In this document: piece after piece, positions 8,527 through 18,384 of the stretch
Layout: each line of letters begins with the position of its first letter
Position numbering within the stretch: the stretch's first letter is position 1
Assembly (NCBI GenBank): GCA_943842505.1
Contig: CALTDI010000004.1
Location: 248,001-312,000, forward strand
DNA: 64,000 nt
Source: an uncultured Pseudomonadales bacterium
GTDB taxonomy: Bacteria; Pseudomonadota; Gammaproteobacteria; Pseudomonadales; Pseudohongiellaceae
Reading direction: 5' to 3'
Made by a program: the position numbers and the translations under genes
Notes under the pieces: generated by a model
Told to the model about the DNA's origin: nothing
Database searches by the model: none
The model's input: the letters and a program-made list of their open reading frames with translations, nothing else

Positions 8527-9456
8527 GTGGCTGAAGACTCGCAAAAAAGAACACCTCTACGCCAGTTCGCAGGACCGCGCTACTGGCCGACCTGGCTGGG
8601 CCTCAGTGCTATGTGGTTAGCCGCACACCTGCCCTACGCAGTGCAAATTCGCCTGGGCCAGGGCGTAGGCCTGCTTAGCTACTATTTTGCGAGGTCGCGC
8701 CGGCATATCTGCGAGGTCAATCTGCGCCTGTGCTTTCCCCAGTTAAGCGATGAGGAGCGCCGGAGACTAGTAAGAAAGACGTTCCTCTCCAATGGCATAG
8801 GCCTTATGGAGGTGGCGATCGCGTGGTTTCGCAGCCCAGAGGACTATCGCTCTCGCACTACGGTGACGGGGCTGGAAAACCTGGAAGCAGCGATTGCTCA
8901 AGGGAAGGGCGTATTGCTTCTGTGTGCGCATTTCTCCACCTTAGAGTTCGGTGGCTTCTTGTTTAATCTAGTTGGGGATATGGATGTTACCTACCGTCCT
9001 AACAAGAACCCTCTGTTTCAGGCCGCGATGTTCAATGGCCGCATTCGACACTTTCGCCACGTCTATGACAGAAAAGATGTACGCGGCGCAATGCGCAGCC
9101 TCAAGGCTGGACGCATTCTGTGGTACGCGCCGGATCAAGACTATGGGGCGAAACACTCTGTATTCGTCCCATTCTTTGGCGTAGAGGCAGCGACGATTAC
9201 CGCCACCGCCAGATTCGCCAAGGTCAACGATTCCGCCGTGTTGTTCTATAGCCATTATCGTAATGAAGATAACTCGGGGTATCATCTCGATTTCAGCCCT
9301 CCCCTGCAGGGATTTCCAAGCGGAGACGCCGAAGCCGATGCTCGCAGGACCAACGAGCTGGTTGAAACGGCGATCAGGAAACAGCCAGATCAATACATCT
9401 GGCTACACAAGCGCTTTAAAACCCAGGCTGCAGGACAATCTGCACGACCCTACTAG
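8527..9456 (+). CDS. lpxL: Lipid A biosynthesis lauroyl-type acyltransferase
   Basis: 309 aa LpxL/HtrB family enzyme that moves a secondary acyl chain from acyl-ACP to Kdo2-lipid IV-A at the inner membrane. The catalytic HX4E motif is LLLCAHFSTLEFGG (His and Glu). An N-terminal hydrophobic segment (WLGLSAMWLAAHLPY) anchors it. DQDYGAKHSVFVPFFG and the C-terminal QYIWLHKRFKT, both diagnostic blocks, are present. The start is GTG at 8527. A TACAAT-like -10 lies at 8444-8449 upstream. Position-specific assignment (LpxL versus LpxM) is not certain; LpxL is closer by feel. Confidence 0.9.
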   Translation: MAEDSQKRTPLRQFAGPRYWPTWLGLSAMWLAAHLPYAVQIRLGQGVGLLSYYFARSRRHICEVNLRLCFPQLSDEERRRLVRKTFLSNGIGLMEVAIAWFRSPEDYRSRTTVTGLENLEAAIAQGKGVLLLCAHFSTLEFGGFLFNLVGDMDVTYRPNKNPLFQAAMFNGRIRHFRHVYDRKDVRGAMRSLKAGRILWYAPDQDYGAKHSVFVPFFGVEAATITATARFAKVNDSAVLFYSHYRNEDNSGYHLDFSPPLQGFPSGDAEADARRTNELVETAIRKQPDQYIWLHKRFKTQAAGQSARPY

Positions 9457-9476
9457 TCTGACGATTGATAATGTGA

Positions 9477-10984
9477 GTGAAGATGAATCTAGATTGGCGA
9501 CAAGTTGACATCAGGTGGTTCGCCGTAGCGGCGAGTCTACTGCTATCTGTTATCACCCTGCTCAGCCAAGAGATTCCGAATTCCGATGCCTACACCTATG
9601 CTCGCACGGCGGAAATATTTCTCGCAGATGGCCTCAAAGCGGCCTATCAACATTATGCCTGGGCAAGCTACTCTATTCTTATTGGCATAGTATCCTGGTC
9701 CGGGCTCGATATTTTCTCCGCCGGCTTGCTAGTCAACGCGCTGTTCTATGCTCTACTCGTTTATGCGTTCTTGAGCATCGTAAAAGAAATCAAAGATTCA
9801 CGACCGCTGCTTGTACTCGCCGCAATTAGCATACTGGTCTACCCGCAGCTGAACGAGTACCGTGAGCTAGTAATTCGTGACACAGGCTTCTGGGCACTCT
9901 CGCTATTCGCACTCTGGCAGTACTTGCTCTACACAAAGACCCAGTCAACGCAGCACGCAGTAGCTTTCTGCGCCTCTCTGTTAGTCGCCGCATCGTTACG
10001 CGCAGAGGCGATCGCTTATCTAGTGTTTACACCGCTAGGACTACTGCTTGATTCACCGAATGGACACTGGCGCACGCAGCAGGCTGCTCCTTCGAGTGTA
10101 TGCCATCATGATTGCCTTATCCGCCGGCCTGCTTATTTTTCTAGCCCTGATGGGGCTCAATGTCGCACAACTGTTTATCGATTTTGCGTCAATCTATGAG
10201 CCCTTCATCACCAGGAATTTTACCCTGAATGATGAAGAGAGAGCGTTTCTGGGCTCTTTGTTATTCACAGAGTATGCCGCAACGTTCTCCCGAGAATACA
10301 TCGAGATCTTCCTGTTAGCCGGGATGATAACAATTCTCCTGGCTAACCTGATCAGCGCAATCGGCGTACCTTACCTGCTTGTCTTGATTGTGGCGCGACT
10401 TAAACGAAAAATACGCCTGGACAGAGAAATTGCAGTACCGCTTATCTTCTATCTCTGCATAAACCTTATAATACTGCTAGGTTTTCTCCTACTTACCCGC
10501 TATCTAACCAGTCGCTATGCGATACTGATGTGCATCTCTGCTAGCGCTTTTCGTACCGATAGTCATGCTGCATTTTCTAGAGTCTGCGAAGCCATCGAAT
10601 CAGAATAGAATGCGTATCGTTATCGCAATATTCTTCAGCTACTGCGCAATCGATTCTTACTATAGTTTCGGTGAGTCCAAGTCCTATGTAAGGGATTCGA
10701 TCGAGTGGATCGCACAGAACACCGATGAAGACACAGGGCTAGTGACAAATAATCATGCTCTGGCCTATTTCAGCGGCAGAGTAGAGAGCTACGATCTGAC
10801 GCAGAGAAACCTAAGCGAAGACGAAATTCTTACCAGTGAGGTAGGGGACACGATAGCGGCGGAGCTCAACTTCGAAACACAGAGGCTACTCGAGCGAGAA
10901 GGTATAGCAGAGAAGTTGAAGTTGCTGGCCTCTTTCCCGAATTCAGAGAAGCAGCGTATTCTGATTTTTCAACGTGTGGAATAG
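9477..10984 (+). pseudogene. GT39/ArnT-like membrane glycosyltransferase, two frameshifts
   Basis: Three consecutive frames make one ~500-aa polytopic membrane protein: 9477-~10075, ~10078-~10540 and ~10540-10984. The first carries NSDAYTYARTAEIFLADG, the acidic first-loop pattern of family-39-type lipid-linked sugar transferases, and the first helices. The second has four or more helices. The third adds LALFVPIVML and a soluble tail (NTDEDTGLVTNNHALAYFSG), typical of the periplasmic C-terminal part. The frame moves by +1 at each junction, near 10072-10085 and near 10530-10548. The gene sits between the lipid A acyltransferase and the core carbamoyltransferase, so a role in LPS glycosylation is likely if intact. 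Decay and sequence error cannot be separated here. Confidence 0.7.
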
Positions 10985-11005
10985 GGCGCGCCGCCCTTCT
11001 TCAGA

Positions 11006-12754
11006 TTACCATTCGTCCGGAAGCTCTCGTTTGCTAACTAGCACATCTTCCATTATCAAATAATCCAAGTCCGTTCCAAGAAACATATTGAGCGCATCCT
11101 CGGGCGAACACACCAGGGCTTCTCCGGGTCTATTCAAGCGTGCATTGATCAACATGCCGTTACCGGTTTCTTTCTGAAAGCTTAATAGCAGCCTGTGCAA
11201 GTCTGGATTACTCTGCGCATCGACGATCTGCGTCTCGGTGCTATTGTCCACATGCACTATGGCAGGATACTTTGCAGCCCAGTCGCCGCTGGCCTGTACA
11301 GCACGACACATATATTTGTCGTGCTGCTGGCCGGGAATAAATTCTTCTGCGACGCTATCCAACGCACATACCGAATAGGGCTGCCAGGCTTCGCGAAATT
11401 TAACCTGATGATTAATCTTCTCGGCGACCTCGGGAAAGTTAGGGTTCGCCAAGATACTACGATTGCCCAGCGCCCTCGTTCCGAATTCCAGGCGGCCTCT
11501 GTACCATGCGAGCAGATGCCCCTCGGCGAGAATCTTTGCCGCCTTTTCATAGGGCTTCTCCAGAACCTCCCAGAGCGGTTTGTCCCGGTGCGACTTGCAG
11601 GCGTCGATACACTGCGCCGTGCTATACGAAGGACCTAGGAACATATTTCTAACAGGGTTAATCTTGGTTCCGGATTGCCTAACCACGTAGCTGGCGGCTC
11701 CGATTGCGGTACCGGCATCACTGCATGCCGGGTGTACGATCAGTTCTTTGACGTTTGGAAGATTCGCAAGATGCTGATTCAAGCGAATATTCATAGAGCC
11801 TGTTCCAGCGATAGCGAGGCGTCCGGATTCCTCCAACACATCCGATAGATAGTGCTGTATCAGCTGCGCAGATAGATCTTCATAGAGCTTCTGAATCGCA
11901 GCCGCGTAGTGGACGTAAGGATCATCCACCAGGTTACCTACCCGCCTAGGGCCCAGCTTATCCACGAGCTTCTGGCTGAAATAGTGACCCTTGGATTTCG
12001 CCTTGTAACGCCGCAAACCCACGGTGCCAATCAGAGTATTGTCTACGATAAACTTCTTGCCATTAAATTTGGCTAAAAAAGAGAGATCGTACTTGGAGGC
12101 ATCACCGAAGGGGGCTATCCCCATCACTTTAATCTCGCCCTTAAGAATTTCGAAACCTAAGTAATCTGTCAATGCCGCATACATGCCACATAGGGAATCG
12201 GGGTTATAGAACTCTTTTACTTTTACGATCTTGCCGTTCTCGCCATACCCCAAGAAAATATTCGAATACTCACCTTTCGAATCGACGCAAAATATGGCCG
12301 TCTTACCTTTCTGTTCATTCAGATGGTAGGCACTACTCGCATGGGCGAGCTGATGCTCTACAGGAACAATCTTTATCTTGTCGGCGGGAATGTGCAGCTT
12401 TTCCAGCAAGGCATGCAGATCGATAATATATCTGCGATAGCGTCTATTCCCATTGAACAGGCTATCTACCGCCCTGTCTGGAGCGTACCAATGCCTATAG
12501 GCGTGGTGCCAACGGGCTTTCGTAAACAGACTAATGGGGGCAAAGGGAATGGCTACCTGGTCGATGTCGGCCGGATTGACTCGCGCAATCTGCATGCAAC
12601 GCCGTGCCGAAAGATAGGGAGCCTCGCCATAGGCATGCTTTCGCCTGATCAGGCGCTCTTCTTCAACCGCAGCGACAAGCTCACCGTCGATAAAAAGTGC
12701 CGCGGCGGGATCGTGCCCGATTGCTCCTGATAGACCTAAGGTAACGACGCTCAT
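11006..12754 (-). CDS. Carbamoyltransferase, NodU/CmcH family (LPS core)
   Basis: 582 aa. The N-terminal Kae1-like domain shows VVTLGLSGAIGHDPAAALF, EEERLIRRKHA and the HQLAHASSAYHL metal-site region. The C-terminal YrdC-like domain has WYRGRLEFGTRALGNRSI and FQKETGNGMLINARLNRPGE. The family transfers carbamoyl from carbamoyl-phosphate to sugar hydroxyls. It is the last gene of the waaF-waaC-waaG-waaP-kinase run, with 13 nt to the preceding gene. From memory Pseudomonas aeruginosa has a homologue at the same place, tied to carbamoylation of core heptose. That substrate is inferred from position. Confidence 0.9.
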   Translation of the reverse strand: MSVVTLGLSGAIGHDPAAALFIDGELVAAVEEERLIRRKHAYGEAPYLSARRCMQIARVNPADIDQVAIPFAPISLFTKARWHHAYRHWYAPDRAVDSLFNGNRRYRRYIIDLHALLEKLHIPADKIKIVPVEHQLAHASSAYHLNEQKGKTAIFCVDSKGEYSNIFLGYGENGKIVKVKEFYNPDSLCGMYAALTDYLGFEILKGEIKVMGIAPFGDASKYDLSFLAKFNGKKFIVDNTLIGTVGLRRYKAKSKGHYFSQKLVDKLGPRRVGNLVDDPYVHYAAAIQKLYEDLSAQLIQHYLSDVLEESGRLAIAGTGSMNIRLNQHLANLPNVKELIVHPACSDAGTAIGAASYVVRQSGTKINPVRNMFLGPSYSTAQCIDACKSHRDKPLWEVLEKPYEKAAKILAEGHLLAWYRGRLEFGTRALGNRSILANPNFPEVAEKINHQVKFREAWQPYSVCALDSVAEEFIPGQQHDKYMCRAVQASGDWAAKYPAIVHVDNSTETQIVDAQSNPDLHRLLLSFQKETGNGMLINARLNRPGEALVCSPEDALNMFLGTDLDYLIMEDVLVSKRELPDEW

Positions 12755-12767
12755 AGACTAAGCCAGT

Positions 12768-14213
12768 TTAGTACTCTGCCGCTTCACTAAGCAGCTTGTC
12801 GACTTCGGGCTCAAGTAGTGTGCCCAACCAATTTTTTCGAAAACGCTGTAAATCTTTGCTGAATTTTTCTTTAAACTTCGCGTCAGTTCTGTGCCTCACC
12901 ATGGCATCTAGATCAAGCACGTGCAATATCTTTTCTTTGACCAGAAAATTAGTCGCCTTCATGTCACCATGACTGATTCGGTAGTCGGCAAATATTCTGA
13001 ACAGATCTCTAAACAGAGCCACGGTCTCTTTCTCGTTAGTCTCGAGTTCCTGCTTGCTCCACGCTGTCTCCAGGTCGCTTCCTTCGATATATTCGCAGAG
13101 AAAGTAGGCACGGCGACGGAAGATCCAGAACACCCTCTCTTCCAGAAAAAGAAGCGGGTGTGCGGTAGGCACACCTAACATTTCAAGAATGGATGCATTT
13201 CGCCAAGAATGATAAGCGCGACTCGGCCTGCATGCCCTGGATAATCCATGCCAGAAGCTTTTGATATTGTATCGCTTAAGCACATAATTTTTCTTGTCGA
13301 TTTCTATCAATGCAACGGTGGATGAATTGCCATCTTTCAATAAGGGTTGTCCTTCAATGAAGGCATCGGGGTCACTGATAAACCTATCGAGTTCGGGAGA
13401 GTGGATAGTTCTGTCATAGACATAGAAGAAGCCCCCGCCCTGTTCACAGCGATGTGCCGTTGTTGAGCGAGTCAGCTTGCGCTCATACCCGTTAAGCCGC
13501 CTACGCCTCGCCTGTCTAATCATCTGCGCAAATTCAACAGCGTCTACTTCGCTTGTCTTTGCTATGTGTTGGCTATAGAGATCGAATAGCTTCGAGCTCT
13601 GCGTATCTTGCGCCACCGGGAACTGCGCCAGAAAATGGGCGAAGTTTTTGAGGCGAGTTTCAGCGTCTAGAGAACCACCCCTACTCTTGATATCTCCACC
13701 ATCCAGCACATAGACTACGTCCTTCGACAACATAAAGTTATCGAGATGAATATCGTTTTGCCAGAGCCCAGCTTGATGACAGTCGGCAACGGTCTTTACA
13801 CCCATCTCTAGAACTTCTGTCTTTGCCTCTTCGCTCTTAGCCTCATCGAACAGTGCAGCCAAGCTGCTGCCTTCGTGCAGATATTCGATAATCAGCAATC
13901 CTGCGTTGCCGTCGGCAGTCGAAGATTGTAAGTGCAGCTTTGGCGTCGGGATACGTGCCTGACGTAGAGTGTTGATGCCAGTGATGTCCCTAAGCAGCGC
14001 ACGCTTCCATCGATTCGGACGAATGAATATTTTTACGATTACAGCGGTGTTGCGCCAGCGGCTCAGGGCGACCAGGCGTTTTCCGGGGACTATCCGCAAC
14101 AATGAATCTATCGTTAGTTCTTCGTCACCATGTTCAGCAGAGATACTGATACTAAAAGGTGTCGGTATATGACGACCCATGCGAACCAGTTCTGAGCTAG
14201 AGAATACTGTCAT
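12768..14213 (-). CDS. Tandem LPS core kinase-like protein
   Basis: 481 aa with two protein-kinase-like/WaaP-type lobes. The first (~residues 1-225) has a catalytic-loop-like LWQNDIHLDNFMLS and a YVLDGGDIKSRGG metal-binding-like segment. The second (~270-481) has FFYVYDRTIHS, VLKRYNIKSFWHG, ISHGDMKATNFLV (HGD loop) and LHVLDLDAMVRHR. Such proteins lie downstream of waaP in Pseudomonas-type core loci and are presumed to phosphorylate core sugars. It lies 3 nt from waaP's stop. Each lobe retains Asp/Asn catalytic-type residues, so either or both could be active. Confidence 0.75.
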   Translation of the reverse strand: MTVFSSSELVRMGRHIPTPFSISISAEHGDEELTIDSLLRIVPGKRLVALSRWRNTAVIVKIFIRPNRWKRALLRDITGINTLRQARIPTPKLHLQSSTADGNAGLLIIEYLHEGSSLAALFDEAKSEEAKTEVLEMGVKTVADCHQAGLWQNDIHLDNFMLSKDVVYVLDGGDIKSRGGSLDAETRLKNFAHFLAQFPVAQDTQSSKLFDLYSQHIAKTSEVDAVEFAQMIRQARRRRLNGYERKLTRSTTAHRCEQGGGFFYVYDRTIHSPELDRFISDPDAFIEGQPLLKDGNSSTVALIEIDKKNYVLKRYNIKSFWHGLSRACRPSRAYHSWRNASILEMLGVPTAHPLLFLEERVFWIFRRRAYFLCEYIEGSDLETAWSKQELETNEKETVALFRDLFRIFADYRISHGDMKATNFLVKEKILHVLDLDAMVRHRTDAKFKEKFSKDLQRFRKNWLGTLLEPEVDKLLSEAAEY

Positions 14214-14216
14214 ATG

Positions 14217-15035
14217 CTAATCCGCCGGACCCAATTTCTTGTACATGGCCATAGCCCGCTTGTGTACCGCACCCCAGAATGTTCCATCTTGCGCCAATGC
14301 ATCACGCAAGTTCTGCCCGCTGTATATCTTGATGAATCTATATAAGTCGCGCTGCGTTAGTCCAATCTCTAGAGCCGAGTAGAGAAGCCCGCTTATATCT
14401 TTGATGACCCAGCGCATCCCTAGAGGATTCTTAATAAGCGCTCTGTGGAGATCGATAAGATACAGATCGAAATCTTTCCCTGCCTTGCCCTCGCCTGTCG
14501 TCTTGTTCAGCTGCGTATTCTTCGGCAACAGAAAGTGGCAGAGATAATAATCTCTGTGACAGATACCGTTCTGGTGTAGCTCTCGACTGATGTTAGCCAG
14601 CTTGCTCAGAAGTTTATGCTTCACTGCAAAAGCAGGAGGGTTCTTCCGCCAATCTTTGCAGTAGTCTTCGAGGCTTATAGTCTCAACCAGATCCTCTGTG
14701 ACGATAAGCGACTGACGGCTAGCCGGGTTCCAGCCCTTGCTGCCATAGGCTACAGAGGTCATCGTGGCCAGGCCAAGAGAATTGAGCTTCTGAATTGCTT
14801 GCCATTCGTTCTCGGCGCCGAGTATGGGCATACGTAGCTGGAGAACGTTCTTGAGAATTTCCCTCCAACCCACACCGAAGTGCTGCTTGACGAAATAGCT
14901 CTTACCCGCGAGTTCAAATTGCAGGGTCTTCCTGCCCTTCACGTGACGATAGACTTTTCCTTCTAGGCCCTGCAAATTTCGAAACACATCTCCCTCGGGG
15001 AGGTCTCTGGCGAAATCTTCATTCAGATAGTGCAT
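14217..15035 (-). CDS. waaP: LPS core heptose(I) kinase
   Basis: 272 aa WaaP/RfaP family kinase that phosphorylates heptose I of the inner core using ATP. Seen: FELAGKSYFVKQHFGVGWREI (nucleotide-lobe Lys), LIVTEDLVETISLEDYC, the catalytic loop GICHRDYYLCHFLL and the metal-binding YLIDLHRALI. The length matches the family (265-270 aa). It lies 9 nt after waaG's stop, in the waaF-waaC-waaG-waaP run. Phosphorylated inner core is required for outer-membrane integrity in Pseudomonas, so this may be an important gene. Confidence 0.93.
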   Translation of the reverse strand: MHYLNEDFARDLPEGDVFRNLQGLEGKVYRHVKGRKTLQFELAGKSYFVKQHFGVGWREILKNVLQLRMPILGAENEWQAIQKLNSLGLATMTSVAYGSKGWNPASRQSLIVTEDLVETISLEDYCKDWRKNPPAFAVKHKLLSKLANISRELHQNGICHRDYYLCHFLLPKNTQLNKTTGEGKAGKDFDLYLIDLHRALIKNPLGMRWVIKDISGLLYSALEIGLTQRDLYRFIKIYSGQNLRDALAQDGTFWGAVHKRAMAMYKKLGPAD

Positions 15036-15044
15036 AGGTGCGCC

Positions 15045-16172
15045 TTAGGCTTCTTTCGCCGCAAATTTCTCGATGAAGTTCGCTACGACAGCCGATTGCG
15101 AATATAGCTCGTCTTGCCTTCCATATTCCAGACCATTCTTCGACCAATTCGCCGTGTCCAAGCCCTGTAACATCTTCACCAGGTAGCTATCTAGTTGCTG
15201 CTGCTGAAATGGCTGGTCACATACCAATCCTGACTCGGCCTGCTCGATATGGAAAGCATAACCACAGCTAGAGGTTGTTAATACTGGAAGGCCCGCAATG
15301 GTCGCCTCTAACAGCACATAACCGGCACTCTCAGAATAGGCCGGATGGAGCAAGAGGTCTGCTGCAGCGAGAAATCTGGGAATATCATTCCTGCCCGGTA
15401 ATACAGTGAAGTGTTTAGCTATTCCAAGTTTTTTCGCAAGCCTTAGATAGCGGCCTGGATTATCCTGCCCTATAAGCAGGTAGTGGCATTGTTCCAGCTC
15501 TGACTTGGGAAGAGATGCCAGCGCTTGTAACGCCCTATCGACCCCCTTCACCCGAAAGCCGGAGCCTACCTGCAGTAGCAATTTCGTCTCCAGTGACAGT
15601 CCTAGTTCCAAGCGCACTTCATTCCCGGCGGTCTTGTCAATCACATCGACTTTTCTGTCCATCGATATTCCTGGTGGAACTTGATGAAGTCTGGGTCCAC
15701 AGCCTGGATAGTATTTCTCGAAGGAAGCCCGCTGTTGCGGCGAAAGGATTAGCACTTCGGTATGCTGATTCGGTGCAAACACTGACTCCTCAAAGTTCTT
15801 GAAATGCTTAAAACGTGGCGTGAATTTGTAGTAGAAACCGCGCTGCTCCGTCGCCTTCTCCATAAAGCAGGGATCCGCGGCAAAATAGATATCGAGTAGC
15901 GGCATCTTGTTAAATCCGATGACCAGACTCTTGCTCTGTTTTTTAAGAGCTGCCTGCACCCATTCAGTGTAGGCCTCATTTCGTTTTATACGATTTCGCG
16001 TAGAAACCGGAACCAGTATGACGTTAATCCCTTCTGGAACATCACCATCCCAACGTAGTGTATAAACGGTAATCTCATGTCCGCGGGACGCACACTCTTT
16101 CGCTATACGGAGAAAATCTCGCTGCAATCCGCCAAATGGAAAGTAGGTGTAGATGAGAAAGCTCAGTTTCAT
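15045..16172 (-). CDS. waaG: LPS core glycosyltransferase, GT4 family
   Basis: 375 aa GT-B enzyme. The N-terminal FPFGGLQRDFLRIAKEC acceptor-loop pattern is characteristic of WaaG, the transferase adding the first hexose to heptose II. Also visible are GCGPRLHQVPPGISMDR, LLLQVGSGFRVKGVDRALQA, the E-X7-E motif in YSESAGYVLLEATIAG and TSSCGYAFHI. It lies 18 nt after waaC's stop. Placement between waaC and waaP supports the assignment. The donor sugar (glucose versus GalNAc) cannot be read from sequence. Confidence 0.9.
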   Translation of the reverse strand: MKLSFLIYTYFPFGGLQRDFLRIAKECASRGHEITVYTLRWDGDVPEGINVILVPVSTRNRIKRNEAYTEWVQAALKKQSKSLVIGFNKMPLLDIYFAADPCFMEKATEQRGFYYKFTPRFKHFKNFEESVFAPNQHTEVLILSPQQRASFEKYYPGCGPRLHQVPPGISMDRKVDVIDKTAGNEVRLELGLSLETKLLLQVGSGFRVKGVDRALQALASLPKSELEQCHYLLIGQDNPGRYLRLAKKLGIAKHFTVLPGRNDIPRFLAAADLLLHPAYSESAGYVLLEATIAGLPVLTTSSCGYAFHIEQAESGLVCDQPFQQQQLDSYLVKMLQGLDTANWSKNGLEYGRQDELYSQSAVVANFIEKFAAKEA

Positions 16173-16190
16173 TAGATCGTTTTTCTTCTT

Positions 16191-17258
16191 CTAAGATTTT
16201 TCTAACAAACTCTGGAACTGCTGCCATACTTCAATCGGACCATGGGATGCAAAGCAAGGAGGTGTGATTTTGAAGGAGTCTCCCGCATATTCTTCGGTAA
16301 CTCCCGGACCCGAATAGCTGCAAGTCTTCTTCACACAGGGAGCACAATTTAAACTCGAGTTAAGATGCAGCTGATTGTTCCCGAAGGTGCCCGATAGTCC
16401 GGGATCTGTTGGTCCATAGAGTGAGACAGTAGGCTTCGCCAGTGCCGCCGCCAGATGGCCCAGGCCCGTATCTACGGCGATGACTCCATCAGATTGCTGT
16501 ATGTACTGAGCGAGACCCGTCAATGACTGCTTATCCAATACCTCTACCTGCCCGTTACCCTGCGCAATATACTCTGCACGTAGTTTTTCTTCTGGATTCC
16601 CCCATGGCAGAAGCACTTTATATCCGGCCTCAGTGCTAATCTGTGCGAGCTGTCGCCAATACATTTCTGGCCAATGCTTTGTTTGCCAAGTGGTGCCGTG
16701 TAGAAACACTAGCTGCTTGCTAGATTTCTCTATTTTCTGTTGGCTTCCTTCAATTCTGCTCAGGTCAATGCCGTAGTCAATTTGATCTGGGTCGTACTCA
16801 TATTGAAGTGCTCTGGAGAATAATTGTCTAACTCGATCGACTGCGTGTTCAGTCCAGGGAACAGAGTAGACCTTATTATAGAAGAGCGTAGCCATTGGCT
16901 CCCGAATAGTTCGGTTGCTTAGCCCGACGGTTAAGCCCTTCGAGAGACGACTAATAAAACCACTCTTGATTAGTCCCTGGGCATCGATTACCAGGTCATA
17001 GTGTACGCCCTGTAATGCGCGTTTGAACGCACGAAACTCATGACTCATATAAGTCTTTACTATGTTGCCCCGCCATCGCCGCAATGCCACAGGTATTACA
17101 TTCTCTACAGCTGGGTGCCAGCCTGGCACCTCTACGAAGTTTTCCTCAACCACCCAGTCAAACTGAATACCGCTGCGCGCACGCTGCGCATCGGTAACTG
17201 CCGGAAGTGTGTGTATCACATCACCGAGAGAAGAAACTTTTACTATTAACACTCGCAA
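16191..17258 (-). CDS. waaC: LPS heptosyltransferase I
   Basis: 355 aa GT9 enzyme adding the first L-glycero-D-manno-heptose to Kdo2-lipid A from ADP-heptose. The N-terminal VLIVKVSSLGDVIHTLPAVTD motif is classic WaaC, with Asp acting as base. FLHGTTWQTKHWP and VIAVDTGLGHLAAAL (ADP-heptose binding) follow. The C-terminus has an extra Cys-rich segment (LNSSLNCAPCVKKTCSYSGP). It is followed 18 nt later by waaG and preceded by waaF. Confidence 0.93.
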   Translation of the reverse strand: MRVLIVKVSSLGDVIHTLPAVTDAQRARSGIQFDWVVEENFVEVPGWHPAVENVIPVALRRWRGNIVKTYMSHEFRAFKRALQGVHYDLVIDAQGLIKSGFISRLSKGLTVGLSNRTIREPMATLFYNKVYSVPWTEHAVDRVRQLFSRALQYEYDPDQIDYGIDLSRIEGSQQKIEKSSKQLVFLHGTTWQTKHWPEMYWRQLAQISTEAGYKVLLPWGNPEEKLRAEYIAQGNGQVEVLDKQSLTGLAQYIQQSDGVIAVDTGLGHLAAALAKPTVSLYGPTDPGLSGTFGNNQLHLNSSLNCAPCVKKTCSYSGPGVTEEYAGDSFKITPPCFASHGPIEVWQQFQSLLEKS

Positions 17259-17297
17259 TGAACTATCCCTTTTCTATACTCTTTAGTACCCAGTCTG

Positions 17298-18350
17298 TTA
17301 CTGAGTGCTGTTTGAAGTTGTTAGCTCATCAATAGCGCGTATGGCTAGCGCCGGGTCAAGCTCGGTCAGACATTTCTTGTGCCCCAAGGGGCACTCCCTC
17401 TGGAAACACGGCCTACAATCGATATCTGTAAATAGTAGCTTCGACTTACTGCTCAATGGTGGCGTGAAGTCGGGCGACGTTGAACCATAAAGTGCAACCA
17501 CCGGCTTATCAAGCGCGGCAGCAACATGCATTAAGCCAGAGTCATTTGATATAACGGCATCGGCAACAGAAAGAAGATCTATTGCCTGCGCCAGGCTCGT
17601 CATTCCCGCCAGGCTCACACAACTGAGTCTATGCTCCGGGGAAAGTAATTGAAGGACTTCCTCGGCAACCTCAGCATCCTTCTTTGAGCCGAATATCCAA
17701 ACTTTCCAACCTTCGTCAATCTTCTTGCTGCAGGCGGTGGCAAAATGCACGGCCGGCCACTGCTTGGCCTCTCCAAACTCTGCCCCTGGGCAGATTGCCA
17801 GTATCCGATTCTGCCTGTCCAGACCAAAGCTTCTAAGCGCCTCTTCAACTGAAACCCTATCCGTGTGTAACCTAGGCTCGGGAATGGCTGCGGGCGGTTG
17901 ATCGGAAGCAGGAAAGGCAAGCGCGGCGAAACGCTGCACCATAAGGGGGTATGCATTCTTATCGAGACGCCGACAATCGCTTAGCAGAATATTTCGCCAC
18001 TCCCCTCTCCACGCGACTCGATTTACAATCCCTGCATGAAAAGGTATCAATGCCGACTTAAAAGAATTGGGGAGAATAATTGCTCTGGTAAATTGCTCGC
18101 CGCGCAGAGACTTGCCCAATGCGCGGCGCTTTCCCAGCCCTAAGTCTCCATGGCCTAAATCCAGACCAAGCCCCTTTTCTACCTCCGGCATTCGATCCAG
18201 TAGTGGTCGAGTCCAATCGGGGGCCAGCACTGCAATCCGACAGGCTGGGTATTCCTGCTTCAGGCACATGAATAGAGACTGCGCCATCACCATATCGCCA
18301 ACCCATGCTGGTCCTATGACCAGAATATTCTCTTGGCTATTTTGCGTCAT
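17298..18350 (-). CDS. waaF: LPS heptosyltransferase II
   Basis: 350 aa GT9 enzyme transferring the second heptose to heptose I. It opens with ILVIGPAWVGDMVMAQSLF, the WaaF signature, then RAIILPNSFKSALIPFHAG, ICPGAEFGEAKQWPAVHFA and the substrate loop AVISNDSGLMHVAAAL. The C-terminal DIDCRPCFQRECPLGHKKCL cluster is normal for WaaF. It is the first gene of the minus-strand core operon leading to waaC, waaG, waaP, the tandem kinase and the carbamoyltransferase. It lies 34 nt downstream of the GspE-like gene's stop, so read-through from that gene is possible. Confidence 0.94.
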   Translation of the reverse strand: MTQNSQENILVIGPAWVGDMVMAQSLFMCLKQEYPACRIAVLAPDWTRPLLDRMPEVEKGLGLDLGHGDLGLGKRRALGKSLRGEQFTRAIILPNSFKSALIPFHAGIVNRVAWRGEWRNILLSDCRRLDKNAYPLMVQRFAALAFPASDQPPAAIPEPRLHTDRVSVEEALRSFGLDRQNRILAICPGAEFGEAKQWPAVHFATACSKKIDEGWKVWIFGSKKDAEVAEEVLQLLSPEHRLSCVSLAGMTSLAQAIDLLSVADAVISNDSGLMHVAAALDKPVVALYGSTSPDFTPPLSSKSKLLFTDIDCRPCFQRECPLGHKKCLTELDPALAIRAIDELTTSNSTQ

Positions 18351-18384
18351 CTAAATCACACTGTTTGATCTGGAGAGGATGTCT

